From Roseibium hamelinense (lineage in GTDB: Bacteria; Pseudomonadota; Alphaproteobacteria; Rhizobiales; Stappiaceae): 64,000 bases of DNA. The stretch lies in NCBI RefSeq assembly GCF_007830545.1, contig NZ_VLLF01000006.1, forward strand, positions 124,001 through 188,000, given 5' to 3'. Positions 62,819 through 64,000 of the stretch are shown here, one piece after another. Below the pieces are notes generated by a model. It made no database searches, was not told the DNA's origin, and was given only the letters and a program-made list of their open reading frames with translations. The translations under genes and the position numbers were made by a program. Numbering within the stretch: position 1 is the stretch's first letter; each line of letters opens with the position of its first letter.

Positions 62819-64000
62819 ATGGATCGGGAAAAGCTGCTTCGAGGCGTTTTGGCCAGCATGATCCAGGGTGTTGCCGCGTTTGATCAAAATCTTGCGCTTG
62901 TCGCCTGGAACCAGCGGTTTCGCGAGCTGCGCAGCTATCCAGATTCGTTGATATTCGAAGGCCAAAAACTTGAGGCGTTGGTCCGCTACGATGCGGAGCA
63001 GGGCGAATTCGGCCCGGGGGATATCGACACATTGGTCCGGCCCGTGATGGAATTGGCACGCCGATTTGAACATCATTCCTTTGAACGCCAGCGCCGGGAT
63101 GGCAGCTATATTGAGGTCAAGGGCGGTCCGCTCCCCGGAGGAGGTTTTGTCAGCACCTATTCCGATGTCACCGAGCGAGTTGAGGCGCGCCAGCAGCTGT
63201 ACAAACAAATGGAGGAGCTCAAGGAAGCGCGGCAGACAACCTTGGAAATGATGCAACGCGCCGAAGAAAACCGTCAGAGGGCCGAAGAACTTCGAGAAAG
63301 GGCGGAAAGCGCGACCAAAGCCAAGGATTTGTTCCTTGCGACCATGAGCCATGAAATCCGAACACCGATGAACGGTGTTGTCGGCATGATCGATCTGTTG
63401 ACCCATACAGATCTTGATCCAGAACAGCGGCAGATGGCTTCGACCATTCGTGAGTCCGCATTTTCTTTGCTAACCATCATCAATGACATCCTCGATTTTT
63501 CGAAAATCGAAGCGGGCAAGATGACCCTCGAGGCGGTGCCGATGTCGATTGCGGAGGTTATGGATGGTGTCGCGGAAACCATGTCGCCGAACGCGATTGC
63601 AAATGGAATAGAATTTGCGAGCTTCTGTGATCCCTATATTCCGCCTGCCGTGCTGGGGGATCCCGTGCGTCTCAGGCAAATCCTATTCAACCTCGTGGGC
63701 AATGCGGTCAAGTTCACAGAAGCTGGCCAGGTGACCATCCGGGCTGATCTGGTTGGGCGCGATAGTGTAAGCGCTTCAGTGCGGTTTTCTGTCGCGGACG
63801 AAGGTATTGGCATGACTGAGGCTCAAATTGAGCAACTGTTCCAACCATTTCAGCAAGCAGATGTGTCGACCACCCGTCGGTTCGGTGGAACGGGTCTAGG
63901 ACTCACTATCGTTAGCCGGTTGCTTGACATGATAGGGGGCGAAATCAATGTCACCAGCACGCCCGGCGTAGGAAGCACATTTTCCGCCACCATCCCGTAC
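62819..64000 (+). CDS. PAS-domain sensor histidine kinase (partial, possibly hybrid; 3' end outside window)
   Basis: 394 residues are visible and the frame is open at the window end. A PAS-like domain (about 8-118) starts [24 protein letters not shown] coiled coil (120-170) with repeated EELRERAE leads to the dimerisation helix with H178 in [17 protein letters not shown]. The ATPase domain keeps [20 protein letters not shown] and [10 protein letters not shown]. This kinase class often carries a receiver domain at the end, which is not visible. I chose the ATG at 62819, seven bases after AAAGGG, over 62813. No membrane segment is seen, so it is likely cytoplasmic. It is the fourth gene of the caspase/cyclase series. 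Confidence 0.88.
   Translation, partial: MDREKLLRGVLASMIQGVAAFDQNLALVAWNQRFRELRSYPDSLIFEGQKLEALVRYDAEQGEFGPGDIDTLVRPVMELARRFEHHSFERQRRDGSYIEVKGGPLPGGGFVSTYSDVTERVEARQQLYKQMEELKEARQTTLEMMQRAEENRQRAEELRERAESATKAKDLFLATMSHEIRTPMNGVVGMIDLLTHTDLDPEQRQMASTIRESAFSLLTIINDILDFSKIEAGKMTLEAVPMSIAEVMDGVAETMSPNAIANGIEFASFCDPYIPPAVLGDPVRLRQILFNLVGNAVKFTEAGQVTIRADLVGRDSVSASVRFSVADEGIGMTEAQIEQLFQPFQQADVSTTRRFGGTGLGLTIVSRLLDMIGGEINVTSTPGVGSTFSATIPY

Noticed and set aside
1..64000. CRISPR arrays, tRNA or rRNA genes, insertion sequences, prophage
   Set aside because: Scanning both strands by eye showed no regularly spaced repeats, cloverleaf-like segments, transposase or integrase genes. A tRNA or repeat search program would settle this.

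Overview
The window looks like chromosomal DNA from an alphaproteobacterium. I infer Hyphomicrobiales, perhaps a marine Stappiaceae/Roseibium-like organism. The reasons are the moderately high GC, the density of ABC and TRAP uptake operons each with its own catabolic genes, DctB/DctD-type regulators, an L-carnitine/BKACE operon, and an amidoligase/transglutaminase cluster. No marker gene is present to fix the genus. I found no rRNA, tRNA, CRISPR array, insertion sequence or prophage.

Layout. (1) 1-9.0 kb: a polyamine-type ABC transporter on the minus strand, cut by the window edge. It is followed by a MocR-type regulator divergent from an enolase-superfamily enzyme and an aldehyde dehydrogenase, then a membrane-anchored triheme cytochrome c. 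(2) 9.2-14.7 kb: an AT-richer surface-glycan segment with two glycosyltransferase genes, one a 1047-residue composite, and an FkbM methyltransferase. (3) 14.7-24.7 kb: a divergent amino-sugar regulon. A nagA / SIS deaminase / GntR-UTRA / BadF-type kinase operon runs leftward. murQ, a sugar ABC transporter and a Gfo/Idh/MocA oxidoreductase run rightward. Matching direct repeats lie in front of the two lead genes. This reads as uptake and degradation of GlcNAc and MurNAc. (4) 25.2-30.9 kb: a peptide-type ABC operon whose second permease gene carries a one-base frameshift, then a previously unlisted 40-codon gene on the other strand. (5) 31.2-38.9 kb: a four-gene cluster of two predicted amidoligases (DUF2126 and circularly permuted ATP-grasp), alpha-E, two transglutaminase-like domains and a zinc metallopeptidase. 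(6) 39.0-46.4 kb: a five-gene operon and divergent CdhR-like regulator that together could take gamma-butyrobetaine or carnitine to glycine betaine. (7) 46.6-49.9 kb: a 1108-residue protein ending in a DUF4114-like domain. (8) 50.0-57.1 kb: dctB (interrupted by an amber codon), dctD (with GAFQGA instead of GAFTGA) and a TAXI-type TRAP transporter. (9) 57.2-64 kb: a frameshifted peroxiredoxin gene, a pentanucleotide microsatellite, then a caspase-like protease, a CHASE2 adenylate cyclase, a secreted FecR-like protein and the start of a PAS histidine kinase.

Two themes cut across the window. In all four transporter operons the solute-binding-protein gene is followed at once by a GC-rich hairpin without a T tract, which fits setting excess binding protein over permease. 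Also, three genes are each broken by a single-base event: C5 in the dppC-like gene, T5 in the peroxiredoxin gene, and TAG in dctB. Two of the three lie in homopolymers, so the reads should be checked before biology is inferred.
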